From Bacteroidales bacterium 6E (GTDB lineage Bacteria > Bacteroidota > Bacteroidia > Bacteroidales > Prolixibacteraceae), in NCBI GenBank assembly GCA_001270045.2, contig DF970672.1, positions 93,395 to 157,394 on the forward strand: a stretch of 64,000 bases of DNA, read 5' to 3'. The notes below the pieces were generated by a model that saw only the letters and a program-made list of their open reading frames with translations, did no database searches and had not been told where the DNA came from. Position 1 is the stretch's first letter. Each line of letters starts with the position of its first letter. Below, piece after piece: positions 62,901 to 64,000 of this stretch. Position numbers and translations under genes: made by a program.

Positions 62901-64000
62901 CGAGGAAGTCAGGTATGGCGGCAAATACCGGTGCCGTATTATCGTCGACAATGACGGTCTGCTGGAAAGGAGTGGGGTTACCGCAACGGTCGGTCAGTTC
63001 ATAGTGGCGCACCAGTTCCATCGGACAACTTCTCGAAATCGTATCGGTCTTGACCAGTTTCAAGGTGATGTTGCCGCAATCGTTGTCATCGGCCACACCG
63101 CCATCGGCCCTGAAATCGTTGATATTTCTGTAGGGTGCCGGAGCTGTACATTCCGAGGTGAGTGTCCGCTTGTAATTGCGTACCCTTGGGCCACGATCGT
63201 CACGGATCCTGAACTGTACTTCGGCAGTCGACTGGATCCCGCAGAAGTCTTCCACGGTATAGCGCCTTCTGATCATGCCGTCGCATTCGGTACCCTCAAG
63301 CTGACTGTCACCGGCATATTTAAAGGTGGATGGATCAATGGCACAATTGTCGGTTGCAAATCCACCTGCATTGATGAACTCGTCCAGTGTCCTGAATGTC
63401 GCATATCCCCGTACTTCTGCCTGACATTCAACGGTGATGATGTTCGGGAAGTTGAACGCCGGTGGCAGGTTGTCATTCTTGATGAAGACGTGTTCCACCG
63501 TTGCTGTCATGCCACACTTGTCTTCAATCTGGTAGGTCCTGACTATGGTTTCGGGACACTTCAAGCCGTCCGACACTTCACTGACCAACTTAAAGGTGGA
63601 CTCGTCGAAGCCTTCCGGACAATCGGTGGTGCCTGCCCCAATGGCCGCGATATAATCCTGATAGGTCTGAATCACCGGTGGCAAAGATGCAGTCGGGCAA
63701 AGCGGCATCGGTGCCGGTTCGGGCAGGGTCACCGTTCCGTCAGGCTGGGTGATGGTTACCGGTGGCAGATTGAACGGACAGCCATTTTGGTCTGTAATGG
63801 TGGCTGTGTAAACACCTGCTGCCAGTCCGGAAATGTTCTGGGTGGTGGCGGTGTATCCGTCAGGTCCTGTCCAGGTTACGTTGTATCCGGGTGTACCTCC
63901 GCCAATGTCGAGCGTAATCGTACCGTCGTTGGCATATGGCCTTGTGACATTGGTCGACAGGGCGATGGCGTTCAACGGTGAATCAGGTTGCCTGATCACG
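59965..64000 (-). CDS. SprB-like adhesin with type IX secretion type B C-terminal domain, N-terminus outside the window
   Basis: The last ~1,345 residues of a very large surface protein; the frame is open to the window end, so the true start lies beyond 64000. The visible part opens with a SprB-type repeat (DGTITLDIGGGTPGYNVTW, GLAAGVYTATITDQNGC). Then come several Cys-containing repeats with QIEDKCGMTATVEHVFI-like cores, three Ig-like domains that repeat GGTNPxFxWYVN, HYR-like repeats (VTVYLDETG, ITVYLDEDG), and two cadherin-like segments (NDTDAEGD, NDNDPDGD). The C-terminus has FIPEGFSPNGDGVHDFFQI and YIFNRWGNKLFEKE, the CHU_C/type B sorting domain. It should be secreted by the type IX system for adhesion or gliding; PorP/SprF lies next to it. 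Confidence 0.92.
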   Translation of the reverse strand, partial: VIRQPDSPLNAIALSTNVTRPYANDGTITLDIGGGTPGYNVTWTGPDGYTATTQNISGLAAGVYTATITDQNGCPFNLPPVTITQPDGTVTLPEPAPMPLCPTASLPPVIQTYQDYIAAIGAGTTDCPEGFDESTFKLVSEVSDGLKCPETIVRTYQIEDKCGMTATVEHVFIKNDNLPPAFNFPNIITVECQAEVRGYATFRTLDEFINAGGFATDNCAIDPSTFKYAGDSQLEGTECDGMIRRRYTVEDFCGIQSTAEVQFRIRDDRGPRVRNYKRTLTSECTAPAPYRNINDFRADGGVADDNDCGNITLKLVKTDTISRSCPMELVRHYELTDRCGNPTPFQQTVIVDDNTAPVFAAIPDFLGECEPGMEAKINQWLRDVTATDNCGIPVITHDFDMSKLPADCCGDLVVTFTATDKCNNSETTTGIIRLKAKVSVDIDPVNALACEGSSVTFTAEPHNGGTNPRFQWYRNGTAVAGQTGITYTVNNPQAGDRVYVRLTSDIVCTDVKEANSPVATITITNILTPAVSVAPLNPDICEGETVTFTATPVNGGTNPAYQWLVNGQPVTGATGASFTYAPADQDRITVRITSDLVCVVTPTATSAPAVAKVIPNLVVTVDLSANRDTVCQGEPVTLQAVHENGGTNPLFTWYVNNNAVPGNNADTYTFIPDKGDLVRVTLTSSERCVVDRTVSSGIHTLDVLVIDPVTIVCPPDVTFECLGSVPPITDIDEMINLGYIRNAHHANRSSLNHIDRLSKTPQETVILRTYYIEDLCGKVDSCTQRITVSDNEPPVAVPRDVTVYLDETGVYTVDRDDILESASDDCTPFDKLVIRAVPPTVDCSNVGDIILVQIIVVDEAANESVPVYANITVLDQMLPEALCRDITVYLDEDGKATITPADIDNGSTDNCQIVSRTLDRTTFDCNSVGVNPVRLTVVDASGNMDFCDAMVTVIDTIAPVAICQSVDIQIGPNGQVRLSPTMVDGGSYDNCGVPSLKIEPEFLTCENIGENIVTLYVTDRYGNVSSCQTIVNVLGNTPPIARDDNVKALMNQNTMILILLNDTDAEGDIDSSTVWIMTPPEHGSLSVNPSGTVTYKPFDNYLGPDTFTYRVCDNGLPCFEMCDTAVVTITVVEDNLAPIARDDEYEAGCLAISGNILTNDNDPDGDNIFLSPYLILPPANGEIELNPNGSFLYVSKSGYVGLDSLIYQICDDGYPSKCDTATVTFNVFKDEDCDGEPDEGPLTFFIPEGFSPNGDGVHDFFQILGIEDYPDAKLYIFNRWGNKLFEKEHYGNLTYWGSPEEAWWWGYSEASLTLGGGKVPVGNYIYILELGNGTTHTGTVMVSY

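Overview
The window comes from a member of the Bacteroidota; the family cannot be fixed from the sequence. The evidence is: a type IX secretion (gliding-type) C-terminal domain on a huge adhesin next to a PorP/SprF protein; a short primary sigma factor without region 1.1; promoter-like TTTG / TAnnTTTG boxes in place of TTGACA/TATAAT; a fused cbb3 oxidase; and a GYDIA-type GHMP kinase in the mevalonate operon. The respiratory genes point to an organism that uses oxygen, with one cbb3-type and one caa3-type terminal oxidase side by side. No tRNA, rRNA, prophage or CRISPR was seen. The left ~33 kb looks AT-richer, and the right half is visibly GC-richer apart from one AT-rich transposase island.

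Layout. 1-6010 (minus): an iron-sulfur/NrfD/cytochrome c membrane module joined to ccoS, a ccoN-ccoO-cytochrome c fusion and a ccoQ-like gene. 6360-11554 (plus): a SCO copper chaperone, cytochrome oxidase subunits I, III, IV and II-cytochrome c, and heme O synthase. 11544-12458: Ppx/GppA phosphatase. 12524-18932 (minus): acyl-CoA dehydrogenase, IPP isomerase, HMG-CoA reductase, a GYDIA GHMP kinase, diphosphomevalonate decarboxylase and mevalonate kinase in one tight operon. 19150-23589 (minus): biotin carboxylase subunit, methylglutaconyl-CoA hydratase and carboxyltransferase of methylcrotonyl-CoA carboxylase. Together these two blocks read as a route from a leucine-derived acyl-CoA through HMG-CoA to isoprenoid precursors.

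23673-38038: assorted genes, namely a DAO-type oxidoreductase, TrhO sulfurtransferase, a lipoprotein phosphoesterase, an alanine/sodium symporter, a YceI/pirin/DODA-dioxygenase operon beside an AraC regulator, an orphan response regulator, a NatAB-like ABC exporter, a patatin and a cysteine-desulfurase-like enzyme. 38220-46300: core genes htpG, rpoD, htrA, dapF, a LOG-family gene and gyrB. 46610-47243: a palindrome and an array of 109-bp tandem repeats.

47267-58829: envelope genes (a plugless outer-membrane barrel with a 1,000-residue TPR protein, ftsE, mltG, a glycosyltransferase, murB) and a flavodiiron protein, interrupted by a REP-associated tyrosine transposase with a nearly identical 66-bp nested palindrome on each side. 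58856-64000: PorP/SprF and the C-terminal 1,345 residues or so of a SprB-like adhesin cut by the window end. The most unusual features are the leucine-to-mevalonate gene order, the iron-sulfur/NrfD module feeding a fused cbb3 oxidase, the transposase with its palindromes that also add a ladder of in-frame start codons to a neighbouring gene, and several perfect palindromes with three-base loops.
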